Of a stretch of DNA of 64,000 nucleotides, positions 1-8,217 are shown piece after piece. Positions within the stretch are counted from its first letter, which is position 1, and the number at the start of each line of letters is the position of its first letter. Location: NCBI GenBank assembly GCA_017303355.1, contig JAFLCU010000008.1, forward strand, positions 1 to 64,000, given 5' to 3'. The translations under genes were made by a program, and so were the position numbers. This DNA is from Caulobacterales bacterium. GTDB lineage: Bacteria > Pseudomonadota > Alphaproteobacteria > Caulobacterales > Aquidulcibacteraceae. Under the pieces are notes generated by a model. The model saw only the letters and a program-made list of their open reading frames with translations, ran no database searches and was not told the DNA's origin.

Positions 1-1050
1 CAGGCCGGCATCGCAGGCCGCGGCAAACTCGCCTGCAGCCGCCGCGCCCAGCGCCGGCTGCACGCCGGCGGCACCGGCCATGGCCAGGGCCAGCGCCGAG
101 TCCTTGGCCAGCAGCCGCATCGCGGCGTGGACTTCGGGATCCCCACGCAACGCGCGCTGCAAGCGGTCGCTGCCGATCCAGCTCTGCCCGCTGGATTGCT
201 CGATCACCGCCAGCGTGGCCGCCGGGTCCAGGCCCAGCGTCTGCGCCAGCGCCAGCGCCTCGGCGGCGCCGGCCAGGTTGATGGCCGCCAGCAGGTTGTT
301 GACCAGCTTGGTACGGGCGCCATCGCCTGGCCGCTCGCCGATGTGGAAAAGCCGGCTCGACAAATCCTGCAGCACGTGAAGCCAGCGCTGCCGGGTCGGC
401 TCGGCACAGGCCACCATCAGGCTCATGGTGCCGGCCCGGGCCCGCAGCGGGCCACCGGACATCGGGGCGTCGATGCAAGCCAAGCCATGTTCGGCCAGCG
501 CCGCGGCGCAGCTTTCCACGGCCTGGGGCGAGATCGTCGGGCAGAGCATCACCGCCTTGCCCCATGCCAGGCCGTGCACCACGCCGTCCGCGCCAAACAG
601 CACCTCTCGGGTCTGCGCCTCGTCGACGACCGCCACGATCAGCAGATCGCAGTGCCGCGCCAGCGCAGCCGGGCTGGCATGCACCTGCGCGCCTTCGGCT
701 TGCGCCAGCGCCTCGCGCGCCGCGGCCACGCGCGCTTCGTAATCGGTCGGATCGATCTCGACCAATACGTCGCCGGCATGCACCGCCGCGTTTTCCGCGG
801 CCGGCACCGCGCGCACATAGCCTTCGATCTTGGCGGAGATCAGCGAGATGTCGGCGCGCACATAGGCGTTATCGGTGGAGACCTGGTGGCGGCCGAACAT
901 GAACCAATTGCCCAGCCACAGCGCCAGCAGCGCGAGCGCCATGCCCGCGCCGATCATCGCAAGATGACGGCGGCCAATCTTCTGCAACACAGAACGTGCT
1001 TGGACCTGCGATTTCGCAGCGTCCAGCCGTGACCCGGCGTCATCTGGCAT
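1..1050 (-). CDS. Partial chimeric ORF: HlyD/EmrA-like N-terminus joined in frame to 3-hydroxyisobutyrate dehydrogenase-like C-terminus
   Basis: The frame starts at an ATG at 1050 and is open to the left edge, giving at least 350 codons. Residues 1-118 look like a membrane fusion protein of a multidrug efflux pump: a membrane helix at about 31-50, then the typical STDNAYVRADI segment and a biotinyl-lipoyl-like stretch with HAGDVLVEIDPTDYEARV. From about residue 120 the protein becomes a beta-hydroxyacid dehydrogenase: substrate motif DAPMSGG (194-200) and the catalytic lysine in GDGARTKLVNN (K248). The Rossmann GxGxxG start of that family (about 50 residues) is absent, so NAD binding should fail, and the efflux adaptor lacks its hairpin and beta-barrel. 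The divergent TetR gene fits the efflux half, which is probably the native neighbour. The join, near 681-696, could be a real fusion or an assembly error; I cannot tell which. Confidence 0.75.
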   Translation of the reverse strand, partial: MPDDAGSRLDAAKSQVQARSVLQKIGRRHLAMIGAGMALALLALWLGNWFMFGRHQVSTDNAYVRADISLISAKIEGYVRAVPAAENAAVHAGDVLVEIDPTDYEARVAAAREALAQAEGAQVHASPAALARHCDLLIVAVVDEAQTREVLFGADGVVHGLAWGKAVMLCPTISPQAVESCAAALAEHGLACIDAPMSGGPLRARAGTMSLMVACAEPTRQRWLHVLQDLSSRLFHIGERPGDGARTKLVNNLLAAINLAGAAEALALAQTLGLDPAATLAVIEQSSGQSWIGSDRLQRALRGDPEVHAAMRLLAKDSALALAMAGAAGVQPALGAAAAGEFAAACDAGL

Positions 1051-1063
1051 AAGGGGCGTACCT

Positions 1064-1104
1064 TTGCGAATTACTCGCAACATCAATTATGTAGCCGACG
1101 CTAC
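1064..1104. promoter_or_regulatory. Two palindromes in the divergent efflux/TetR intergenic region
   Basis: TTGCGA-N5-TCGCAA lies at 1064-1080 and GTAGC-N4-GCTAC at 1091-1104, between the divergent starts at 1050 and 1178. TetR-family regulators usually bind such palindromes between themselves and the divergent efflux gene, so these are the candidate operators. The palindromes are seen directly; binding is inferred. Confidence 0.5.
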
Positions 1105-1177
1105 TCTATCACAAGACCCGCTTGCGCAGTAGGCTAAGCGTTCTATCGTCGCGGTCCAGGGAACTGGGAGCGTCAGG

Positions 1178-1807
1178 GTGTCGCCAATCGACGCAAAAGT
1201 TACAACGGCCAAAACCGTGGATCGCGGCGTGGCACGCAAGCACGCCTTTCTGGACGCCGCGCGCCAAGTCTTTCTCGATCAGGGCTACGAAGCCGCCAGC
1301 GTGAACGATGTAGTGCGGGTCGCCGGCGGCTCGCTGGCCACGCTCTACGCACAGTTTGGCAACAAGGAAGGCCTGTTCCTCGCGGTCACTCAAGACCAGC
1401 ACGATCGCTTCGTGCGCGCCATCATGCCCGAGTGCGTGGATCACTTGCCGCTCGCGCAAGGCCTGCAGACGATCGGCGAGCAATTTCTGAACGCCATCCT
1501 CGATCGCGACAATCTCGCCTTCTTTCGCATCACAATCGGGGAAGGCCGCAAATTCCCACAATTGCTGCAGCGTTACCAATCCTCGGCGGCGGATCGCGTG
1601 CGCGATGTCGTGGCCACCTACATTCACCAGGCCGCGCCTGATTTCGCCGAGTATGATCGGGCGGCTTCCTATTTCTTCGAATTGCTGCGCAGCCGCCACC
1701 ACTACCGCGCGCTCGCGGATGATTCCTACGTGGTGAGCGTCGACGACCGCAAAGCGCATGTGAGTGCGGCGGTGGACTTCATGCTCCGCGCCATGCGGCC
1801 TAACTAA
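1178..1807 (+). CDS. TetR/AcrR family transcriptional regulator
   Basis: This 209-residue protein has the TetR N-terminal DNA-binding domain: helix ARKHAFLDAARQVF at about 19-32 followed by the helix-turn-helix at about 41-62 (SVNDVVRVAGGSLATLYAQF) and the usual NKEGLF continuation. The C-terminal two thirds form the ligand-binding and dimer domain and are not specific enough to name a ligand. The start is a GTG with GGGAG about eight bases upstream. It is divergent from the efflux-adaptor-like 5' end at 1050, with two palindromes between, so it most likely represses that efflux system and itself. Length and domain order are normal for the family. Confidence 0.9.
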   Translation: MSPIDAKVTTAKTVDRGVARKHAFLDAARQVFLDQGYEAASVNDVVRVAGGSLATLYAQFGNKEGLFLAVTQDQHDRFVRAIMPECVDHLPLAQGLQTIGEQFLNAILDRDNLAFFRITIGEGRKFPQLLQRYQSSAADRVRDVVATYIHQAAPDFAEYDRAASYFFELLRSRHHYRALADDSYVVSVDDRKAHVSAAVDFMLRAMRPN

Positions 1808-1927
1808 GTTCGCAGCTGAACCGCGGCGCCACACTCGCCTCAGACACGATTCAGGTTCGGTTCAGGCGCTGGGGCGCAGCCTGTAACTGCGAGGGTGTGC
1901 CGGAGACGGCGCACATGGGAGCCTCAA

Positions 1928-3106
1928 ATGAAGAAAGCCCTCATCGCGGCCGTCGCCGCCTTGAGCGCGACAGCTTGGGCGGCCGCACCCGCCTATGCTC
2001 AGCGCAACGACGACCGAGGCGGTCGTCACGAACGACAAGATAATGGCGACCGTGGCGGCCGCGGCGATCAAGGCAATCGCGGCGATGATGGCCAGCGTGA
2101 TCGCGGCGAGTGGAACGGCCGTCGCGGCGGTGGAGATCAAGCTCCGCCACAGGCGCGCCCACCGCAGCAGCGTCCGCCCCAGAACGATAATTCCGGCTTG
2201 CTCGGCGGCGGCGACCAGCGTGGACGTGATCGCACCGCCGAGGCGCGCCCGCCGCGCGGCGGCGATGACGGCCCGCGCGGACGCAGCGATTGGAATGGCC
2301 GCCGACCAGATGGCGGTCAGAATCCGCCGGTGATCGCAAACAATGATCGCCGCCCGCGCGGCGAGTGGAACGGCGATCGCGACGGCCGCAACCCGCCGAA
2401 TGTCGGCGGCAATGAAGGCCGTCGTCCGCCAACCAACACCAACACCGATAGCCGCGGCCCACGCGGCGGCAATGGCGGCGGTGGTCAATGGCGCGACGGC
2501 GATGGCCGTCCGGACGGCGGCAACCGCCCCGGCGATTGGAACGACGACCGCGACGGACGGCGCGGCGACTGGCAACGAGAGCGCGATCGCAACGGCCGTG
2601 ACGGTCGTGGCGATTGGGGCCGCGATGACCGCAACGGACGCGGCGATTGGAACGGCCGCGATCGCGACAATCGCAATGATTGGAATCGCGACAACGGTCG
2701 CCACCGCGACTACGCGTACCATGATTGGAGCCGCGATCGCCGCTTCAACTCGCACAATTACGATCGTTGGCGGCATACGCACCGCGACTTCGATCGCCCG
2801 CGCTACAGCGATTGGCGTCATGTCCGCCACGGCCACTATTTCGACCGCGGCTATGTGGTCATCGTCAACAGCTTCTTCGGATGGAACTACAATTGGTGGG
2901 GCTATGATGGTTGGCGCCGACCGTATCGCCCGTGGCGCGTCGGCTATTATCTGCCGGAGAATATCTGGTGGGAGCCGGTGCCGTACGATCTGTTCTACAG
3001 ATTGCCGCCCGCACCCTATGGCTGCCGCTATGTCATGGTCGATCGCGATATTCTGCTGATCTCCATGGAAGACGGCCTCATCCTCGACGCGCTGATGTAT
3101 TACTGA
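1928..3106 (+). CDS. Exported RcnB-family protein with long RG/D/N/W-rich low-complexity region
   Basis: The 392-residue product starts at an ATG preceded by GGGAG. A signal peptide ends at about residue 24 (APAYA-Q). Residues 25 to about 300 are a disordered stretch of Arg, Gly, Asp and Asn with recurring Trp units such as GEWNGRR, SDWNGRR, GDWNDDRDGRR and GDWNGRD. The last 90 residues resemble the RcnB domain: aromatic-rich, with GYYLPENIWW and a final hydrophobic beta-hairpin around VMVDRDILLISMEDGLILDAL. RcnB in E. coli is a periplasmic protein for nickel/cobalt homeostasis, but alphaproteobacterial members with RG tails have no assigned role that I know of. A perfect terminator follows. 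The N-terminal repeat region is many times longer than in E. coli RcnB. An envelope function is inferred; metal binding is not shown. Confidence 0.8.
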   Translation: MKKALIAAVAALSATAWAAAPAYAQRNDDRGGRHERQDNGDRGGRGDQGNRGDDGQRDRGEWNGRRGGGDQAPPQARPPQQRPPQNDNSGLLGGGDQRGRDRTAEARPPRGGDDGPRGRSDWNGRRPDGGQNPPVIANNDRRPRGEWNGDRDGRNPPNVGGNEGRRPPTNTNTDSRGPRGGNGGGGQWRDGDGRPDGGNRPGDWNDDRDGRRGDWQRERDRNGRDGRGDWGRDDRNGRGDWNGRDRDNRNDWNRDNGRHRDYAYHDWSRDRRFNSHNYDRWRHTHRDFDRPRYSDWRHVRHGHYFDRGYVVIVNSFFGWNYNWWGYDGWRRPYRPWRVGYYLPENIWWEPVPYDLFYRLPPAPYGCRYVMVDRDILLISMEDGLILDALMYY

Positions 3107-3130
3107 CGCGCGAACAGAGGGACGCGAACG

Positions 3131-3165
3131 GAGCCGCCTCGCCCACAAGCGAGGCGGCTCTTTCG
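3131..3165 (+). terminator. Rho-independent terminator after the RcnB-like gene
   Basis: A perfect 12-bp GC-rich stem (GAGCCGCCTCGC / GCGAGGCGGCTC) with a six-base loop is followed by TTTCGTT, 25 bases after the stop codon of the RcnB-like gene. Confidence 0.85.
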
Positions 3166-3168
3166 TTC

Positions 3169-3348
3169 TCAGTGACGATGCGCGCGCGGCGGCTCGGCAA
3201 TCCACACGCGCCGCCGCGGCAGCGCCGTCACCGGGGGCGGCGGGCACGGCGAAGCTGGCAGCTCGCCAATCGGGGGCTCAGGGATTTCAATCGGCGGCTG
3301 GATTGGCGGCTCGGGACTATCCGGCTCGGGTTCTGTGGGACGGCTCAT
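3169..3348 (-). CDS. Small proline-rich hypothetical protein
   Basis: A 59-codon frame begins MSRPTEPEPDSPEPP and continues with repeated PEPPI/PPIEIPEPPI units, ending in an Arg/His-rich tail (RRRVWIAEPPRAHRH). No signal peptide or membrane helix is visible. Small Pro-Glu-rich proteins of this kind are common in alphaproteobacteria, but none has a known role. It is antisense in the gap before groES and has no convincing ribosome binding site, so it may not be a gene. Confidence 0.35.
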   Translation of the reverse strand: MSRPTEPEPDSPEPPIQPPIEIPEPPIGELPASPCPPPPVTALPRRRVWIAEPPRAHRH

Positions 3349-3450
3349 GCCACGCCAAACGCTGCACCTCGTCAAAAGGCGCCGAAAATCATGCACCCCC
3401 ATGGGCGTGGGGTGTTGACCCTCCGGTCCCGCCCCCCTACCTACCCGCCG

Positions 3451-3477
3451 TTAGCAACCGGGCGCGGCGAGTGCTAA
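3451..3477. promoter_or_regulatory. CIRCE operator (HrcA site) upstream of groESL
   Basis: TTAGCAACC-N9-GAGTGCTAA. The right arm matches the CIRCE consensus GAGTGCTAA exactly; the left arm matches six of nine positions of TTAGCACTC. It sits about 55-80 bases before the groES start, the usual place. HrcA bound here represses the chaperonin operon until heat shock. No hrcA gene is in the window. Confidence 0.92.
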
Positions 3478-3529
3478 CACGCCGCCCAGGAGCTAAATAG
3501 GCTCTATGCAACCCAAGGGAGAACAGGAC

Positions 3530-3847
3530 GTGGCTAGCTTTCGTCCCCTGCACGATCGCGTGCTCGTGAAGCGCGTGAAGGAAGAAGAAAAGACCAAGGG
3601 CGGGATCATCATCCCCGAGACGGCTCAAGAGAAGCCGCAAGAAGGCGAAGTCGTCGCCGTCGGCCCGGGCACGCGCGATGAAGACGGCGAGTACATCAAG
3701 CTCGACGTGAAAGCCGGCGACCGCATCCTGTTTGGCAAATGGTCGGGCACGGAAGTGAAGGTGGACGGCGAAGAACTCCTCATCATGAAGGAGTCCGACA
3801 TCCTGGGCGTCATCGAAACGAAGAAGGCGAAGAAGGACGCGGCGTAA
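3530..3847 (+). CDS. groES: Co-chaperonin GroES
   Basis: GroES is the seven-subunit lid of the GroEL folding chamber. The product, 105 residues from the GTG at 3530, begins [15 protein letters not shown] and contains the mobile-loop region [18 protein letters not shown] and the C-terminal [16 protein letters not shown], all typical of the family. The GTG is chosen over an in-frame ATG at 3506 because family members begin at [10 protein letters not shown] and AAGGGAG lies at the right distance. A CIRCE element lies upstream, and groEL follows 118 bases downstream with a large hairpin between. Length is normal apart from a short Lys-rich tail. Confidence 0.97.
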   Translation: MASFRPLHDRVLVKRVKEEEKTKGGIIIPETAQEKPQEGEVVAVGPGTRDEDGEYIKLDVKAGDRILFGKWSGTEVKVDGEELLIMKESDILGVIETKKAKKDAA

Positions 3848-3856
3848 CGCTGCGCG

Positions 3857-5600
<1,744 letters not shown>

Positions 5601-5620
5601 TCCACGCCAACCAAGCAGAA

Positions 5621-5660
5621 GCATCAACGGCGGAGCGCAAGCTCCGCCGTTTTTGTTTGC
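5621..5660 (+). repeat. groEL terminator repeat, copy 1 (intact terminator)
   Basis: The stem AACGGCGGAGC / GCTCCGCCGTT with a GCAA loop (5626-5651) and a following T-rich run forms a rho-independent terminator for groEL. The whole stretch from GCATCAACG to TTTTTGTTTG recurs at 7754-7793 with four mismatches, and its right half recurs at 6240-6269. These copies bound the toxin-antitoxin and restriction cassettes. Confidence 0.9.
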
Positions 5661-5691
5661 GAGCCACATCAATACGTATTATAATACGTAT
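5657..5691 (+). promoter_or_regulatory. Antitoxin promoter with overlapping 20-bp palindromic operator
   Basis: TTGCGA at 5657-5662, a 17-base spacer and TATAAT at 5680-5685 make a near-consensus sigma-70 promoter. The -10 lies inside the perfect palindrome ATACGTATTATAATACGTAT (5672-5691), which ends at the base before the antitoxin ATG. Transcription should start within a base or two of that ATG, so the mRNA is probably leaderless. The palindrome is the natural site for autorepression by the antitoxin or the toxin-antitoxin complex. Confidence 0.8.
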
Positions 5692-5919
5692 ATGAAGAAA
5701 CTCACCGTCACCGTATCCGACGAGGTCTATGAAGGCTTGCACCGTCGCATCGGCGCGCGGCGCATCTCGGGATTCATCGACCGCCTGGCCCGGCCTTACA
5801 TAGACGACGCCGCAGCCGAAGCGCTCTATCGCGAAGCCGCGAACGATCCCGATCGCCTCGAAACGCTGGCGGACTGGGACGACCTCCCAGCCCACGAAGC
5901 CCTGGACGAAGCAACGTGA
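5692..5919 (+). CDS. Antitoxin of a MazF/PemK-type toxin-antitoxin pair
   Basis: The 75-residue product begins MKKLTVTVSDEVYEGLHRRI, a ribbon-helix-helix-like N-terminus (beta strand then helices with RRISGFIDRLARPYI). An acidic C-terminal tail (DPDRLETLADWDDLPAHEALDEA) should wrap and block the toxin. The frame is open upstream for another 55 codons, but the start at 5692 is fixed by the perfect palindrome and promoter immediately before it. No Shine-Dalgarno sequence exists, consistent with a leaderless transcript. The stop overlaps the toxin GTG start by four bases. The partner's identity strongly supports this call. Confidence 0.88.
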   Translation: MKKLTVTVSDEVYEGLHRRIGARRISGFIDRLARPYIDDAAAEALYREAANDPDRLETLADWDDLPAHEALDEAT

Positions 5920-6239
5920 AGCGCGGCGAAATCTGGTGGGTCAATCTGGACCCCACCATCGGCAGTGAGATCAGGAAGCGACGCCCGTGCGTGATCGTCT
6001 CTAACGACGCCTCCAATCGCGCCCAGTCGCGTGTGCAAGTCGCGCCGATGACGACGGCGCAGCCCACCCGCATCTATCCGTGGGAAGCGCGCATCACACT
6101 CAACGGCGCAGCCTCGAAAGCGCTGGCGGACCAAATCCGCACCGTTTCCAAAACCCGCCTGGCATCGCTCGCTGGCGCCGCCAGCGGCGCCGAACTCAGC
6201 GCGCTCGAAGACGCTCTCCGCTTCCAGCTCGCACTCTGA
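5916..6239 (+). CDS. Type II toxin, PemK/MazF family endoribonuclease
   Basis: The 107-residue protein begins MKRGEIWWVNLDPTIGSEI, the family's hallmark strand and loop, followed by KRRPCVIVSND with the conserved Arg-Pro-Cys-Val and by VQVAPMTT, the usual catalytic Thr region. Family members cut mRNA at short sequence motifs and stop growth when the antitoxin is degraded. Its GTG start overlaps the antitoxin stop (GTGA), so the two are translationally coupled. Length is normal. The target motif cannot be read from the sequence. Confidence 0.93.
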   Translation: MKRGEIWWVNLDPTIGSEIRKRRPCVIVSNDASNRAQSRVQVAPMTTAQPTRIYPWEARITLNGAASKALADQIRTVSKTRLASLAGAASGAELSALEDALRFQLAL

Positions 6240-6269
6240 CGCAAGCTCCCTCGTTTTCGTTTACAGCCA
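6240..6269 (+). repeat. groEL terminator repeat, copy 2 (right half only)
   Basis: CGCAAGCTCCCTCGTTTTCG and the following TTTACAGCCA resemble the loop, right arm and T-run of the groEL terminator (CGCAAGCTCCGCCGTTTTTG, then TTTGCGAGCCA). The left arm of the stem is missing. It begins directly at the end of the toxin gene. Confidence 0.6.
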
Positions 6270-6271
6270 TG

Positions 6272-6300
6272 TTGACATTCGTTCCCTTTTTGTTTCTACT
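6272..6300 (+). promoter_or_regulatory. Likely sigma-70 promoter of the restriction-modification pair
   Basis: TTGACA (6272-6277) is a perfect -35 box; 17 bases later comes TCTACT (6295-6300), a four-of-six match to the -10 box. It lies 39 bases before the restriction endonuclease start and is more AT-rich than the surrounding sequence. Confidence 0.6.
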
Positions 6301-6338
6301 ATCGACAGATTGCATCGACGCGCTTTAGGGCTGGTCAG

Positions 6339-6995
6339 ATGGTAACGACCCATCTTGTTCCTCCCGACGTCCAGGATCTCTACGAGGTCCACGAATGGCG
6401 CAATGCCACTGGCGTGCTGACAACCTCAGCTCCTGACGAGTGGTCGGAGATACTGGACGCACTACGAGCATTTCGTCTCTATCGTAGTGAGATCACAGTC
6501 GGCGGCGGCAGCAGATCACGGATTGTTCAGCGGCTTGAGCAACCACTAACCGCAGCGAGTTGGATCGAGAAGCAATTCCGGACAGCTATTGAAATTGATG
6601 GCACGTCGACGCCTTCGCCAACACACAAGGTCGATTGTTTCAAGAATCGTGTCGCACTCGAAGTTGAGTGGAACAACAAAGATCCGTTCTTCGATCGGGA
6701 TTTGAACAACTTCCGACTGCTCTTCGATCTACGCGTCATTGATGTCGGCGTGATCATTACGAGGGCGGATCACCTCCAATTGATATTCAACGATCTGGGG
6801 CGCGGCCCTAGCTTCGGGAACTCTACAACTCATCTCAGCAAGCTTCTGCCAAGACTGAATGGTGGCGGTGGCGGCGGCTGTCCCGTTCTCGTGTTCGGAA
6901 TCACAAACAAGCTGTACGTTGACGATAGCGCAGCACCAGTTGCGGCAGTTGGCGGAGCAGTGCCTAGCAATGAAGAAGAAGGCGATGCCGACTAA
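6339..6995 (+). CDS. BglII/BstYI-family type II restriction endonuclease
   Basis: The 218-residue protein matches the BglII fold family. The catalytic signature is D99-x8-E108-V-E110 within VDCFKNRVALEVEWNNKD, with the same spacing as BglII Asp84/Glu93/Gln95. FDRDLNNFRLLFDL, DVGVIITR and GCPVLVFGIT are also family stretches. Family members cleave GATC-centred hexamers such as AGATCT or RGATCY; the exact site here is inferred only. GC content and codon use are lower in GC than in flanking genes (many AAC, GAT, TTG and CTA codons), suggesting transfer. The gene overlaps the downstream methyltransferase by 26 bases, the expected arrangement of a restriction-modification operon. Confidence 0.88.
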   Translation: MVTTHLVPPDVQDLYEVHEWRNATGVLTTSAPDEWSEILDALRAFRLYRSEITVGGGSRSRIVQRLEQPLTAASWIEKQFRTAIEIDGTSTPSPTHKVDCFKNRVALEVEWNNKDPFFDRDLNNFRLLFDLRVIDVGVIITRADHLQLIFNDLGRGPSFGNSTTHLSKLLPRLNGGGGGGCPVLVFGITNKLYVDDSAAPVAAVGGAVPSNEEEGDAD

Positions 6996-7689
6996 AAAAA
7001 AGGACAGCGCTGATGATGGTGTGCTTACGGCCACGCTGGACATAGCTAGGCGCTTACGCGGCAAGCGCTTCGGCACCATCCTCGCCGATCCGCCGTGGCA
7101 GTTTACCAACCGCACCGGCAAGATGGCGCCGGAGCACAAGCGGCTCGCGCGCTACTCGACGATGACGACAGACGAAATCTGCGCGCTGCCCATCGGCGAT
7201 TACGGCGCGGATACGAGCCACCTTTATCTCTGGGTGCCGAACGCGCTCCTGCCTGATGGCCTGCGCGTAATGCAAGCTTGGGGCTACAACTACAAATCCA
7301 ACATCGTTTGGTACAAGACGCGCAAGGATGGCGGGCCAGACGGTCGCGGCGTCGGCTTCTACTTCCGGAACGTCACCGAGATTCTGCTCTTCGGCGTCAG
7401 AGGCAAAAACGCGCGCACGCGTGAAGCTGGCCGTAGCCAAGTCAACATCATCCCTTCACGCAAGCGCGAGCACTCGCGCAAGCCTGACGAGACGTACGAC
7501 ATCATCGAAGCCTGCAGCATCGGCCCCTACCTCGAACTGTTCGCACGCGGCACGCGCAAGGGCTGGACCGCGTGGGGCAACCAAGCCGAAGAATACGAAC
7601 CGACTTGGAAGACGTACGCGAACCATTCCGCGTCGGAGCGCAAAAGCGTGGGCCGCAAGAAGGCGGGCGGGCCGACCCTGTTCGATTAA
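6970..7689 (+). CDS. MT-A70 family adenine-N6 DNA methyltransferase
   Basis: The 239-residue product starts at the ATG at 6970, inside the end of the endonuclease gene. An upstream in-frame ATG at 6859 would lie deeper in that gene and is less likely. The catalytic DPPW motif is at residues 40-43 (TILADPPWQF), followed by the family stretches HLYLWVPNALL, WGYNYKSNIVWYKT, NVTEILLFGVRG and a C-terminal ELFARGTRKGWTAWGNQ. MT-A70 proteins methylate adenine N6. Placed after a BglII-like nuclease it most likely protects the host from that enzyme. Known BglII partners are, to my memory, cytosine-N4 enzymes, so this pairing differs from the type system. Confidence 0.9.
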   Translation: MKKKAMPTKKKDSADDGVLTATLDIARRLRGKRFGTILADPPWQFTNRTGKMAPEHKRLARYSTMTTDEICALPIGDYGADTSHLYLWVPNALLPDGLRVMQAWGYNYKSNIVWYKTRKDGGPDGRGVGFYFRNVTEILLFGVRGKNARTREAGRSQVNIIPSRKREHSRKPDETYDIIEACSIGPYLELFARGTRKGWTAWGNQAEEYEPTWKTYANHSASERKSVGRKKAGGPTLFD

Positions 7690-7753
7690 GCGAGCCCTCG
7701 CCTCCGCCGAAATTCGCGCGAGGGGCGAACAATCCGGGCCAAATCAATCCAAA

Positions 7754-7793
7754 GCATCAACGCCGGTGCGCAAGCTCCCCCCTTTTTGTTTGT
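7754..7793 (+). repeat. groEL terminator repeat, copy 3 (degenerate stem)
   Basis: GCATCAACGCCGGTGCGCAA followed by GCTCCCCCCTTTTTGTTTG copies the groEL terminator with four substitutions. The changes are not compensatory, so the stem no longer pairs well. It lies 64 bases after the methyltransferase stop and marks the right edge of the accessory island. Apart from this repeat, 7690-7907 holds only a possible promoter for the next gene. Confidence 0.75.
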
Positions 7794-7907
7794 CGCCCCA
7801 AAAGCGCCATCACTCCCGACGACGTCAGGGAACCATCCGCGACCAAAAGTGTTTGGTCCCGTCGGGGTGGGTCTAGAACTGCATTCCGCAGAATGAGGGA
7901 TATTAGC

Positions 7908-8156
7908 ATGCGTATAACCAAGTATCTCACGGGCGCCGCCATGGTCGCGGCCTTGAGCCTCGGCGCTTGCGCGACCCGAGGCGACATCGAAGCGATCAAT
8001 TCTCGCCTTGATTCAATCGACGCACAGGTGCAGAGCGCGGCCCAGAACGCTCAAGCCGCCAACCAAAATTCGCAGCGCGCCAACCAGCGGCTCGATGCCA
8101 TCGAAGGCCGCGTCCAGGCGCTGGAATCGCAGCCGGCCCGCCGCCCACGCGGCTAA
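7908..8156 (+). CDS. Small Lpp/OprI-like alanine-zipper lipoprotein
   Basis: The 82-residue product has a lipoprotein signal (LSLGAC lipobox, Cys at about residue 22) followed by a continuous heptad coiled coil: DIEAINSRLDSIDAQVQ, then alanine/asparagine-rich heptads and RLDAIEGRVQALE. This is the architecture of Lpp and OprI, which form trimers linking outer membrane and peptidoglycan. The C-terminus is RRPRG and lacks the Lys that E. coli Lpp uses for covalent attachment. GAGGGA lies seven bases before the ATG; an alternative in-frame ATG is at 7893. An L,D-transpeptidase follows on the same strand. Confidence 0.8.
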   Translation: MRITKYLTGAAMVAALSLGACATRGDIEAINSRLDSIDAQVQSAAQNAQAANQNSQRANQRLDAIEGRVQALESQPARRPRG

Positions 8157-8217
8157 TTGCGCACACATTTCGTGACGACGGTTTGGGCCAGGATTTTCGC
8201 TTCGTAGGAACCGCCTC

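Noticed and set aside
127..1032. A 301-codon plus-strand frame at the left edge
   Set aside because: It is antisense to the efflux/dehydrogenase frame and its composition (Arg, Gln, His, Ala) is typical of a shadow; no domain is visible.
1862..3247. A 461-codon minus-strand frame over the RcnB-like gene
   Set aside because: Long Ile/Val/Ala-rich sequence arises as the antisense of the RG-rich coding region; no start signal or domain.
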